Assembly (NCBI GenBank): GCA_902561355.1
Contig: CACEPG010000003.1
Location: forward strand, 1 to 64,000
Length of the DNA stretch: 64,000 bases
Source of the DNA: an uncultured Alphaproteobacteria bacterium
Lineage (GTDB): Bacteria > Pseudomonadota > Alphaproteobacteria > HIMB59 > GCA-002718135
Direction: 5' to 3'
Position numbers and translations under genes: made by a program
Part shown: in pieces, positions 35,727 through 47,369 of the stretch
Layout: each line of letters opens with the position of its first letter
Numbering within the stretch: the stretch's first letter is position 1
The notes under the pieces: generated by a model
What the model was told of the DNA's origin: nothing
The model's database searches: none
Seen by the model: only the letters and a program-made list of their open reading frames with translations

Positions 35727-36554
35727 ATGCCTGAGTTACCTGAAGTTGAGACCACCATTAGAGGTTTAAATATATTAATTAATAAAAAAGTCATCAAAAT
35801 CATCACTAACACAAAAAAACTTAGATATAACATACCATCCAATATCTCTTATAAATTTAAAGATCAAAAAATAATTTCAACAGAAAGAATCGCAAAGTAT
35901 ATTTTAATAAATTTTTTTAACAATTTAACTCTAATAATTCATCTTGGTATGTCTGGCAGATTAAAAGTTACTAAAAGTAGTTATGTTGAAAATAAACATG
36001 ATCATGTAATTATTTTATTTGGTAATGGTTATAAATTAATATTCAATGATCCAAGAAAATTTGGGTTTATTGATATTGCAGCAACATTAGAACTAAACCA
36101 AAAAAAATATATTTCATCACTGGGCGTGGATGCTTTAAGTATAAAATTTAATACTAAATATATGTATACAAAAATTAAAAATTCTGCCGTACCTATAAAA
36201 CAAATACTCTTGAATCAATATATAGTATCTGGAATAGGAAATATTTATGCTTGTGAAATTCTATATGATGCTAAAATTTCACCATTAATACAAGGTAAAG
36301 ATTTAAATATTAATCAGATAAGGTTAATTATAAAGTCTGCTAAAAAAATTCTTAAGAAAGCTATCAGTTATGGTGGATCAAGTATTAAAGACTATAGATC
36401 ATCTGATGGTACTTTAGGTAATTTTCAATCTAATTTTAAAGTTTATGGCAAAGAAGGACAAAAAGTTTCAAAGTTTGAAATTATTAAAATAGTTCAGTAC
36501 GGTAGAGCTACATTTTATTGTCCAGGTTTGCAAAAAGAACAAAATAGCAATTAG
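35727..36554 (+). CDS. mutM: formamidopyrimidine-DNA glycosylase (Fpg/MutM), lacking zinc-finger cysteines
   Basis: A 275-residue DNA repair glycosylase/lyase. The catalytic N-terminus MPELPEVETTIRGL (P2, E3) is intact, as are HLGMSGRL and the helix-two-turn-helix NQYIVSGIGNIYACEIL. The C-terminal finger, normally CxxC-x16-CxxC, reads GQKVSKFEIIKIVQYGRATF then YCPGLQ: only one of the four cysteines remains, though the flanking GRATFYCPG frame is kept. It may form a zincless finger, as known in other Fpg/Nei proteins. It should excise 8-oxoguanine. It starts 5 bases from the divergent ubiE. Confidence 0.92.
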   Translation: MPELPEVETTIRGLNILINKKVIKIITNTKKLRYNIPSNISYKFKDQKIISTERIAKYILINFFNNLTLIIHLGMSGRLKVTKSSYVENKHDHVIILFGNGYKLIFNDPRKFGFIDIAATLELNQKKYISSLGVDALSIKFNTKYMYTKIKNSAVPIKQILLNQYIVSGIGNIYACEILYDAKISPLIQGKDLNINQIRLIIKSAKKILKKAISYGGSSIKDYRSSDGTLGNFQSNFKVYGKEGQKVSKFEIIKIVQYGRATFYCPGLQKEQNSN

Positions 36555-36566
36555 AGTATTAATTTG

Positions 36567-36594
36567 TTGACTTTGTTATTTTTAAATTTATACC
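36567..36594 (+). promoter_or_regulatory. sigma-70 promoter of rpsT, probably giving a near-leaderless mRNA
   Basis: TTGACT (36567-36572) and TATACC (36589-36594) are 16 bases apart, after the mutM stop. Transcription should begin near 36601, about three bases before the rpsT ATG at 36604. No Shine-Dalgarno precedes that ATG, in agreement. Confidence 0.55.
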
Positions 36595-36603
36595 GTTTCA
36601 CAA

Positions 36604-36864
36604 ATGGCGAACCACAAATCAGCTAAAAAGCGGTCAGTACAAAACAAGACAAAAAATGATGTAAACTCAAAATATTTGAGTAAAGTTAGAACAAGTCTAA
36701 ATAAATTTGATGAAGCTTTAAAATCTAATAAAACTGACGAAATTCAAAAAAATTTGAGTGAAGTTAATTCTATTATGGCAAAAACTGTAAAAAAGGGCAT
36801 TTTCAAAAAGCAATACTTATCTAGAAAGTTATCCTCGTTATCAAATCAAATTAAAAAAAATTAA
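36604..36864 (+). CDS. rpsT: 30S ribosomal protein S20
   Basis: An 86-residue basic helical protein, MANHKSAKKRSVQNKTKNDV at the start and GIFKKQYLSRKLSSLSNQIKK at the end, normal for S20. It binds 16S rRNA near its 5' domain. It sits between mutM and dnaA, the usual alphaproteobacterial location. A T-rich stretch follows the stop (36866 on) without a GC stem. Confidence 0.96.
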   Translation: MANHKSAKKRSVQNKTKNDVNSKYLSKVRTSLNKFDEALKSNKTDEIQKNLSEVNSIMAKTVKKGIFKKQYLSRKLSSLSNQIKKN

Positions 36865-36960
36865 ATTTTTTTTTTATTTTTTCACTTTTATTCTTGATAA
36901 AAATACGTAAAGAGTATTGATTATCTTTGATATAATTGGTGATTATAATTTTACGGCTTT

Positions 36961-36996
36961 GGATTTTTTTACGTAGAATTTGAATTAAAAAAATCC
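36961..36996 (+). promoter_or_regulatory. inverted repeat in the dnaA leader
   Basis: A perfect 10-bp inverted repeat GGATTTTTTT (36961-36970) / AAAAAAATCC (36987-36996) with a 16-base loop lies 18 bases before the dnaA ATG. It lies downstream of two TATAAT-like hexamers (36931-36936 and 36944-36949), so it is probably transcribed and could fold near the ribosome site (AGGGGG). The role is unknown. The rest of the 36865-37014 gap is AT-rich, with no clear DnaA box. Confidence 0.4.
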
Positions 36997-37014
36997 ACTG
37001 AGATTAGGGGGCTA

Positions 37015-38406
37015 ATGGAAAAGTCAAGTTTAGGTTTTGATGAAGTTAAATGGTCCTCATTAAAAAAAGATCTAAAAAAAACTGTTGGAGATAGTGCTTA
37101 TAATAATTGGTTAAAGCATTTAAATTATGTTTCCTTGGAAAAAGATACAATTACATTTTCAGTTCCAACAAAGTTTTTGAGAGACTGGATAGTTAATAAT
37201 TATTCAGATAAAGTAAAAACAGAATCAAAGAAATATTCTGAACAGATTGATGTTATAAAATTTGTTGTAAAACCAACCGGTGGAAGAATTGTGCCTGGGA
37301 CGACAAGAACTATAAAAAGTACAGATAACCATTGGAAATCTACTTTAGATATTAGATCTAATCAGCAATCTTCTCCAAATGAATTTGGAGCACCTTTAGA
37401 TCCAAGGTTTACATTTGACAATTTTGTAGTTGGAAAACCAAATGAATTAGCTTTTGCAGCTTCAGCAAGAGTTGCTGAAGCAGATAAAGTTTCATTTAAT
37501 CCATTATTTTTATATGGAGGAGTCGGTTTAGGTAAAACACATTTAATGCATGCAATAGGTTGGAAAATCAAACAACAACAACCCGAGAGAAAGGTAATCT
37601 ATTTATCAGCAGAAAAATTTATGTACCAATTTGTGAGAGCTCTTAGGTATAAAGATACTTCTGCTTTTAAAGAACAGTTTAGATCAATCGATGTACTAAT
37701 GATAGATGATGTTCAGTTTATTAGTGGAAAAGATAATACCCAAGAAGAGTTTTTTCATACATTCAATGCATTAATTGAACAAAATAAGCAAATTGTAATT
37801 TCTGCAGATAAATCTCCATCAGATCTTGATGGTGTTCAAGACAGATTAAAATCTAGACTAGGTTGTGGTTTAGTTGCAGACATACACCCCACAACATATG
37901 AGCTCAGATTAGGAATCTTAATTGAAAAAGCACAAAAGAGAGGTGTAGAAATTCCTCCAAAGGTACTAGAATTTTTGTCACATAGGATTATATCTAATGT
38001 TAGAGAAATGGAAGGTGCTTTAAATAGACTAGTTGCTCATGCCACTTTAGTTGGAACATCCATAACTGTTGAGACAGCTCAAGTTGTTTTGCAAGATTTA
38101 CTTAAATCATCTAATAAAAAAATTACTATCGAAGAAATTCAGAAAAAAGTTGCTGAACATTTTAATATAAGAATAACAGATATGCATTCCCCAAGAAGAT
38201 CTAGATCTGTAGCTAGACCTAGACAAATAGCTATGTATCTTGCTAAATCAATTACATCAAGATCGCTACCTGAGATTGGAAGGAAGTTTGGCGGTAGAGA
38301 TCATACAACTGTAATGCATGCAGTAAAAAAAATTGAAGAACTTAAGCTACAAGACGTTAATTTTAATGAGGATATTGAGTTATTAAAAAGACTTATAGAT
38401 TCTTAA
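37015..38406 (+). CDS. dnaA: chromosomal replication initiator DnaA
   Basis: A 463-residue AAA+ protein. An N-terminal domain (WSSLKKDLKKTVGDSAYNNWL) is followed by a short linker, the AAA+ core (FLYGGVGLGKTHLMHAIG Walker A, VLMIDDVQFI Walker B) and the DNA-binding domain IV with RDHTTVMHAVKKIEEL. It opens the origin. It is followed by dnaN, recF and gyrB on the same strand. The start has AGGGGG four bases upstream. Confidence 0.97.
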   Translation: MEKSSLGFDEVKWSSLKKDLKKTVGDSAYNNWLKHLNYVSLEKDTITFSVPTKFLRDWIVNNYSDKVKTESKKYSEQIDVIKFVVKPTGGRIVPGTTRTIKSTDNHWKSTLDIRSNQQSSPNEFGAPLDPRFTFDNFVVGKPNELAFAASARVAEADKVSFNPLFLYGGVGLGKTHLMHAIGWKIKQQQPERKVIYLSAEKFMYQFVRALRYKDTSAFKEQFRSIDVLMIDDVQFISGKDNTQEEFFHTFNALIEQNKQIVISADKSPSDLDGVQDRLKSRLGCGLVADIHPTTYELRLGILIEKAQKRGVEIPPKVLEFLSHRIISNVREMEGALNRLVAHATLVGTSITVETAQVVLQDLLKSSNKKITIEEIQKKVAEHFNIRITDMHSPRRSRSVARPRQIAMYLAKSITSRSLPEIGRKFGGRDHTTVMHAVKKIEELKLQDVNFNEDIELLKRLIDS

Positions 38407-38432
38407 GTTAATTTTCTTTATATTTCAGAAAA

Positions 38433-39548
38433 ATGAAATTTATAATTGCAAAACCCATAATTTTTAAGACCCTATCGCATTTACAAAATATAGTAGATAA
38501 AAAAAACACATTACCAATACTCTCAAATATTTTAATTGAGGCTGATAATAATAAGCTGACATTGTCATCTACAGATATGGACATATCAATTACAGAAACT
38601 GTAAATTGTAATGTTTTGGAGTCTGGTTCGACTACTATAAATGCACAACTTATATATGATATTATAAGAAAACTTTCAGATACAAGTGAAATAGAAGTAA
38701 TCTCAAATGATGGTAAATTGTTAACTTTACGTTCAAGTGGATCACGTTTTTCACTAGCATGTTTACCTAAAGAGGATTTTCCTATTATAGAAACCACAAA
38801 TGATGGTAATAAAATTAAAGCAAAATCTGAAATTCTTTTTAAATTAATTGATAAAACTAAATTTGCAATTTCGAATGAGGAAACAAGATATTTTTTAAAT
38901 GGCTTATATTGTAATATAACTAAAGAAAATAATAATAACTTTATTACTTTTGTAGGTACAGATGGCCATAGATTAGCAAAGTTTAGTTCACAGAATAATG
39001 AATTAAATACTGAAATACCAGGGGTTATAATTCCAAAAAAAACTATAAATGAATTATCAAAATTACTATCAGAGAGTACAGACGAAATTGAGCTTGATAT
39101 AAGTGCAAATAAAATAATATTTTATTTTGATAATTTAATTTTAGTTTCAAAGTTAATTGATGGAAACTTTCCAGATTATAAAAGAGTTATACCTAATAAT
39201 AATGAAAATAATTTGATAGTAAAACGAACAAATTTATTATCTGCGGTAGATAGAGTTAGTACAATTGCGAATGAAAAATCTCCAGTTATAAAATTTAAAT
39301 TATTAAAAAATTTAGTAAACATGAGTACAATAAATAATGAAAATAGTACTGCTACTGAAGATTTAGAAGCTATATATGATGGTGAGGAGATAGAAATTGG
39401 TTTTAATTCAAAATATATTATGGATATATTAAATAATTTAGAGGAAGACGATGTAACTTTATCTTTTAAAGACAACTCATCTCCAATTATTGCTAAAGAA
39501 AAATCAAACCCAGATCTTATTTATGTATTAATGCCAATGAGAGTGTAA
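38433..39548 (+). CDS. dnaN: DNA polymerase III beta sliding clamp
   Basis: A 371-residue clamp protein with the three repeated beta-clamp domains: MKFIIAKPIIFKTLSHLQNIVDKKNTLPILSN-type start, LFKLIDKTKFAISNEETRYFLNGLY in domain 2 and a C-terminus ending IYVLMPMRV. It holds polymerases on DNA. It follows dnaA by 26 bases and precedes recF by 6. Confidence 0.97.
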   Translation: MKFIIAKPIIFKTLSHLQNIVDKKNTLPILSNILIEADNNKLTLSSTDMDISITETVNCNVLESGSTTINAQLIYDIIRKLSDTSEIEVISNDGKLLTLRSSGSRFSLACLPKEDFPIIETTNDGNKIKAKSEILFKLIDKTKFAISNEETRYFLNGLYCNITKENNNNFITFVGTDGHRLAKFSSQNNELNTEIPGVIIPKKTINELSKLLSESTDEIELDISANKIIFYFDNLILVSKLIDGNFPDYKRVIPNNNENNLIVKRTNLLSAVDRVSTIANEKSPVIKFKLLKNLVNMSTINNENSTATEDLEAIYDGEEIEIGFNSKYIMDILNNLEEDDVTLSFKDNSSPIIAKEKSNPDLIYVLMPMRV

Positions 39549-39554
39549 ATATAA

Positions 39555-43105
<3,551 letters not shown>

Positions 43106-43118
43106 CCAAGAATATTCT

Positions 43119-44345
43119 ATGAACACAATTCTATTGAGCAATCTGATAAAGATAAGATGGATTGCAATTATTGGTCAAATATTAACCATTCTGTTAGTAA
43201 ATTATTTTTTAGACATATCTATATTAATTATAGAGTGTTTATTTGTTGTTTTTCTATCGATATGTGTAAATTTTTTTTCTTATTTTATTCAAAAAAAAAA
43301 TAATAAAATTTCAGACAGCCAAGCATTTTTCTTTCTTTTATTTGATACTTCTCAGTTAGGAATTTTATTGTTTTTGACAGGTGGTATTTTTAATCCATTT
43401 GCTATTTTAATTTTAGCACCAGTAATTATATCTGCTTCTTATCTACCAGTTCTCTGGACAATATTTCTCTCTTCATTTTCAATTCTTCTTATTTTAGTTA
43501 TAAATTCTAATTTTATTCCTTTAAATTGGAACGAACAAATTTTTATACCTGATATATATAATCATGGTTTAATTATTGCACTAATCATTACTATAATATT
43601 TATTGCTGTCTATGCATATCTTTTTGCAAATTCATCAAGAAAAATTTCACAAGCTTTATCAGAAACAAAACTTCAACTTTCTAATCAAAAAAAAATTACT
43701 GAAGTAGGATCTTTAAGTGCTGCCGCGGTGCATGAACTTAGTACTCCTTTGAATACTATTTTTTTAGTATTAAATGATTTATTAAAAGAAAAAATTTTAA
43801 TTAAAGATCAAAATTTATTAAAAGATGTTGAACTATTAAAATCACAAGCTGAGAGATGTAAAGAAATATTATTAAAAATTTCAAAAAATCCATATAATTT
43901 GAAAGATAATTTTTTTGAAAAAATAAAAATAGTAGACATAATAAAATTTAATTTTGATAAATTTAATACAAACAAGAAGCTCAAAATTTCTAATTTAATA
44001 AAAGGAGAAGATGCAAAAATTATATTTAAAGATGAAATAATGTATGCAATTGGTAATATTATACAAAACGGTATTATTTATTCAAAAACAATAGTTAATG
44101 TTGAAATTAAAGTATTATATGATGAATTATTTTTAGTAATATCAGATGATGGGAGAGGATTTCCAAGAGATATTATAGATAAACTTGGAGAACCCTATAT
44201 TTCTAAAAATAAAAAAGGTATGGGTTTAGGAATATTTATTGCAAAAAATCTAATTGAAAATATGAAAGGTAAAGTTTTATTTTATAATTCAAATGTAAAT
44301 AATGCAGTTGTTGAAATTAAATTTAACAAATCTATATTATGTTAA
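43119..44345 (+). CDS. regB: redox-sensing histidine kinase RegB/PrrB/ActS
   Basis: A 408-residue membrane kinase with about six N-terminal membrane segments. The quinone-sensing heptapeptide GGIFNPF is at 88-94 (RegB has GGLNNPF), the H-box AAVHELSTPL carries H205, and the redox-box cysteine C247 lies in LKSQAERCKEIL, matching the cysteine whose disulfide or sulfenate state controls RegB. The GHKL domain (DDGRGFP, GMGLGIFIAKNLIE) is complete. It phosphorylates RegA, encoded next with overlapping codons. It senses the redox state of the quinone pool and the cytoplasm. Confidence 0.92.
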   Translation: MNTILLSNLIKIRWIAIIGQILTILLVNYFLDISILIIECLFVVFLSICVNFFSYFIQKKNNKISDSQAFFFLLFDTSQLGILLFLTGGIFNPFAILILAPVIISASYLPVLWTIFLSSFSILLILVINSNFIPLNWNEQIFIPDIYNHGLIIALIITIIFIAVYAYLFANSSRKISQALSETKLQLSNQKKITEVGSLSAAAVHELSTPLNTIFLVLNDLLKEKILIKDQNLLKDVELLKSQAERCKEILLKISKNPYNLKDNFFEKIKIVDIIKFNFDKFNTNKKLKISNLIKGEDAKIIFKDEIMYAIGNIIQNGIIYSKTIVNVEIKVLYDELFLVISDDGRGFPRDIIDKLGEPYISKNKKGMGLGIFIAKNLIENMKGKVLFYNSNVNNAVVEIKFNKSILC

Positions 44346-44872
44346 TGACTAAAGAATTAATGATAGTAGATGATGATCTACCTTTTAGAGAAAGATTATC
44401 GAGATCTATGAAAAAAAAAGATTTTATCGTAGAATCGTTTCCTAGTTTTAATGAATCATTAAAAAGAATTAAAGAAAAAAAATTCGACTATGCAATTGTT
44501 GATATGAGATTAAATGATGGTTCAGGTTTAGAATTAATAAAAAAAATAAGACAAATTAGTCCAAAAACAAAATCTCTTTTGTTAACTGGCTATGGAAATA
44601 TTGCAACAGCTGTTGCAGCGATTAAATCTGGCGCAATAGATTATTTACCAAAACCAGCTGAAATAGATCAAATATATGATGCTTTAACGAACTCAAAAGA
44701 AATATTGCCTCCACCCCCAGAAAATCCAATGACAGCAGATAGGATAAGGTGGGAACATATACAAAGAGTTTTTGTTCAATGTAACAGAAATGTTTCTGAA
44801 ACTGCAAGAAGATTAAGAATGCATAGAAGAACACTTCAAAGAATTTTAAATAAGCATGCTCCAAAAGAATAA
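44345..44872 (+). CDS. regA: redox response regulator RegA/PrrA/ActR
   Basis: A 175-residue response regulator. Receiver domain: acidic pair DDD near the start, phospho-acceptor D53 (YAIVDMRLNDGSG), K in LPKPAE. The proline linker PPPPENPMTADRIRWEHIQRVF and the Fis-type helix-turn-helix NVSETARRLRMHRRTLQRIL are nearly identical to those of known RegA proteins. It controls respiration and carbon/energy genes in response to redox. I use the ATG overlapping the regB stop (TAATG); an ATG 6 bases upstream is also in frame. Confidence 0.94.
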   Translation: MTKELMIVDDDLPFRERLSRSMKKKDFIVESFPSFNESLKRIKEKKFDYAIVDMRLNDGSGLELIKKIRQISPKTKSLLLTGYGNIATAVAAIKSGAIDYLPKPAEIDQIYDALTNSKEILPPPPENPMTADRIRWEHIQRVFVQCNRNVSETARRLRMHRRTLQRILNKHAPKE

Positions 44873-45875
44873 ATACGAACTATCAATAGTTATACCTGTA
44901 TTTAATGAGGAAAGATATTTAGATAAATTATTTTCTGAATTAATTAAATATTTTAATGAAAAAAATGTAGAAGTAATTTTTGTTAATGATGGATCAACAG
45001 ATAAATCTAAAAATATAATAGAAAGTTTAAAAACAAATCAAGAATATAAATTTAATTTTAATATAATTAATCTAATAAAAAATTTTGGAAAAGGAAAAGC
45101 AGTTCGTGAAGGATTTTTGAATTCATCAGGAAAATATGTTATTTTACAAGATGCAGATTTAGAACTAGATTTAAAAGACTCAAAAGAATTATTAGATATT
45201 ATTAAAAATAATGATGCAATCAAATGTATATTTGGAAGTAGATATTTATCAGGTAAACTAAAAAAACATAATTATTTTTTCAATGAATTATTCGGAAAAA
45301 TTAATTCATTCATATTTAATATTTTATTTGGACAATCATTAAGTGATATTCATTGTGGTTTAAAAGTTTTACATAGAGATGTTATAGATAATATCAAGCT
45401 TTCAATAAATGATTTTGGTCTAGAAATTGATTTAGCCGCACAAATTGTAAGAAATAATTTTTTTATTTATGAATTTGGTGTTTCATATTATTCAAGAACA
45501 AGCAAAGAAGGTAAAAAAATTACTTGGGTGGATGGTGTCAAATCTTATTATTATTTGTTTAAAGTTAGGTTTATAGATAATCCTATCTCAATCAAAATAT
45601 CACTAATTTATTCTTCAATGTATATGACTTTTGTTGGATCATATTTTGGGATGGGTTCGGGCAAAACATTATTTATGATAGTGTTTTTTATTATTGGTTT
45701 GGCAATAGGTTTAAAAAATAAACTTTTACAGTCTTCTCTAATTTTCTTATCAATATATATAGGTTCTCTTTTTGGAAATGGACAAGGAAAAGTATTATCA
45801 GTAATTTTGTTTTTTTTTATAGGTCTTTATTTAGCAAAAAAAATTAGTAGATACAAAAAGATTAATTTTTTTTAA
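44856..45875 (+). CDS. family 2 glycosyltransferase with a repeated membrane tail
   Basis: A 339-residue protein. The GT-A domain (1-235) resembles dolichyl-phosphate-mannose/glucose synthases: SIVIPVFNEERYL, FVNDGSTDKS, LQDADLELD (DxD), DIHCGLKVLHRD. The C-terminal part (about 245-335) has four hydrophobic stretches forming two similar hairpins 42 residues apart, GSYFGMGSGK (261-270) and GSLFGNGQGK (303-312). It probably transfers a sugar to a polyprenyl phosphate at the inner membrane. It overlaps regA by 17 bases but belongs functionally with the O-antigen ligase-like gene that converges on it. Confidence 0.8.
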   Translation: MLQKNKYELSIVIPVFNEERYLDKLFSELIKYFNEKNVEVIFVNDGSTDKSKNIIESLKTNQEYKFNFNIINLIKNFGKGKAVREGFLNSSGKYVILQDADLELDLKDSKELLDIIKNNDAIKCIFGSRYLSGKLKKHNYFFNELFGKINSFIFNILFGQSLSDIHCGLKVLHRDVIDNIKLSINDFGLEIDLAAQIVRNNFFIYEFGVSYYSRTSKEGKKITWVDGVKSYYYLFKVRFIDNPISIKISLIYSSMYMTFVGSYFGMGSGKTLFMIVFFIIGLAIGLKNKLLQSSLIFLSIYIGSLFGNGQGKVLSVILFFFIGLYLAKKISRYKKINFF

Positions 45876-46025
45876 TATAAAAATAAGTATCTTTTTCAAG
45901 AGTTTTTTTTAGCTAACTTTTATCCTAGTTCATTTAATAGTGTGTCTAATTTTTTTGTACATTTAGTTTTAGTTTTTTATAAGTTTCTAAAATTAGTTCA
46001 AAAGCAACTACCTTTTTACAATTTT
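45876..46025. other. intergenic region between convergent surface genes
   Basis: A 150-base AT-rich gap between the glycosyltransferase (plus) and the O-antigen-ligase-like gene (minus). I see only weak dyads and T-rich runs (around 45905), no GC-stem terminator, no ORF and no known RNA. Confidence 0.3.
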
Positions 46026-47369
46026 TTAGAAATAATTATTATTTCTTAAATTAAATTGACTAAAAGAAATAGAAATAGCTATTATATAAAAACTAAAAAC
46101 TCCATTCCAATTTTTTATTAAACTACCTGTAGACATAATTGGCCAAAAAATTATTATCATAGATGCTATAGAAATTAATTTAAATTGAATTAAATTTTTT
46201 CCCATAATTATAAAATAAAATAAATAACCCAAATACGCTAAAAATGTAATCAAAGTTATTAAACCACCTTCTGATAACCATTGTATATAAATGTTATGGG
46301 GATGAGATGCACAATCATAATTAATCATTTGTTTTTTGTATGATTCATAATTTAAACAAGCAAACTGATAGTTACCTATACCAACTCCTGTAAAAGGATT
46401 ATCATTGAACATTTTAAATCCTAAAGAATAAATTTCTCCATATGCTGATGATTTAAAGTTTTTTAATATTTCTATGAAGCTAGGTTGAATATTGATAATT
46501 TTTTTACATTCTTGATTTTTATTATTTTCACATTCAAAGGTTTTTTCAATTTTTAACCCTTGGTGATATTGAGTTGAGCTCAGAATTCTAAAGTCATTAT
46601 AAAAGGGATGTAATTTATAGATTGATCCAATGATTATAATTGATAATATTATCGCTAAAAGAAAAACAATTCTTTTATTTGCCATAAATAATAATAAAAA
46701 AAATAAAGCTAAAAAATATGTTGCTAAAGACATCCTCTCACCAGATGCAAAGCATACTACTCCGATAATTGCTAAATAAATTATTTGTAAAAAAAAATTT
46801 ATTTTATTTTTCTTTAAATAAAAAAATATTAAATATCCAAAAAGTCCAAATCTTGAAACAAATACTCCTGGGACTAATTCATCTCCAAATGGACCAGTTA
46901 AACGTCCATACCAATTTGATTTAAATCCAAGTAAATCAGATCCAAAACCATCTTTAGAGGAATAATTAAAAAATTGAAAAAGAGTATCTAATAAAACAAA
47001 GGTTACAGAAAAAAAAATTATATAAATTAAGATTTTAATATTTTTTTCAGTATTTAAAAATACATAATATCCAATTATAGGAATAAGTAAAAATCTAATA
47101 AAAATTAAAGAATCTTGAAATGATTTTGTTTTACTTAATGCAAAAAAACTAATTAAAATTAATACAAGCCAAAATAAAATTGAAATTATAAATATATTTT
47201 TTTTAAATATAAAATAATTTTTTTTTAATAAAATGTAATATATAAGAAAAAATATTGCGCCAAAAGTTATAGTAATATCAGGTAGTGCAGGACCTGTTAT
47301 TAAAAATATTGGTATAAATAAAAATAATATTAAAAAGAATTTATTTATATTGAAAATTTCATTTTTCAT
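46026..47369 (-). CDS. O-antigen ligase/polymerase family membrane protein (WaaL/Wzy-like)
   Basis: A 447-residue protein with about 11-12 membrane segments. The large periplasmic loop (about residues 250-350) ends in the Wzy_C signature GVGIGNYQFACL followed by SHPHNIYIQWLSEGGL, whose HxHN-type motif is typical of O-antigen ligases. It would join or polymerise surface polysaccharide at the outer face of the inner membrane. The start lies inside the end of the ABC ATPase gene (11-base overlap), so both are co-transcribed. Ligase versus polymerase cannot be decided. Confidence 0.8.
   Translation of the reverse strand: MKNEIFNINKFFLILFLFIPIFLITGPALPDITITFGAIFFLIYYILLKKNYFIFKKNIFIISILFWLVLILISFFALSKTKSFQDSLIFIRFLLIPIIGYYVFLNTEKNIKILIYIIFFSVTFVLLDTLFQFFNYSSKDGFGSDLLGFKSNWYGRLTGPFGDELVPGVFVSRFGLFGYLIFFYLKKNKINFFLQIIYLAIIGVVCFASGERMSLATYFLALFFLLLFMANKRIVFLLAIILSIIIIGSIYKLHPFYNDFRILSSTQYHQGLKIEKTFECENNKNQECKKIINIQPSFIEILKNFKSSAYGEIYSLGFKMFNDNPFTGVGIGNYQFACLNYESYKKQMINYDCASHPHNIYIQWLSEGGLITLITFLAYLGYLFYFIIMGKNLIQFKLISIASMIIIFWPIMSTGSLIKNWNGVFSFYIIAISISFSQFNLRNNNYF

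Noticed and set aside
36865-37014. Replication origin beside dnaA
   Set aside because: No TTATCCACA-type boxes or iterons are visible, and in Alphaproteobacteria the origin is often away from dnaA.
38408-38797. 129-codon reading frame opposite dnaN
   Set aside because: It is antisense to a highly conserved clamp gene, has no ribosome site and resembles no known protein.
45638-45794. GMGSGK / GNGQGK in the glycosyltransferase tail as P-loops
   Set aside because: They lie between hydrophobic helices with no Walker B, so a nucleotide-binding role is unlikely; treated as membrane-repeat loops.
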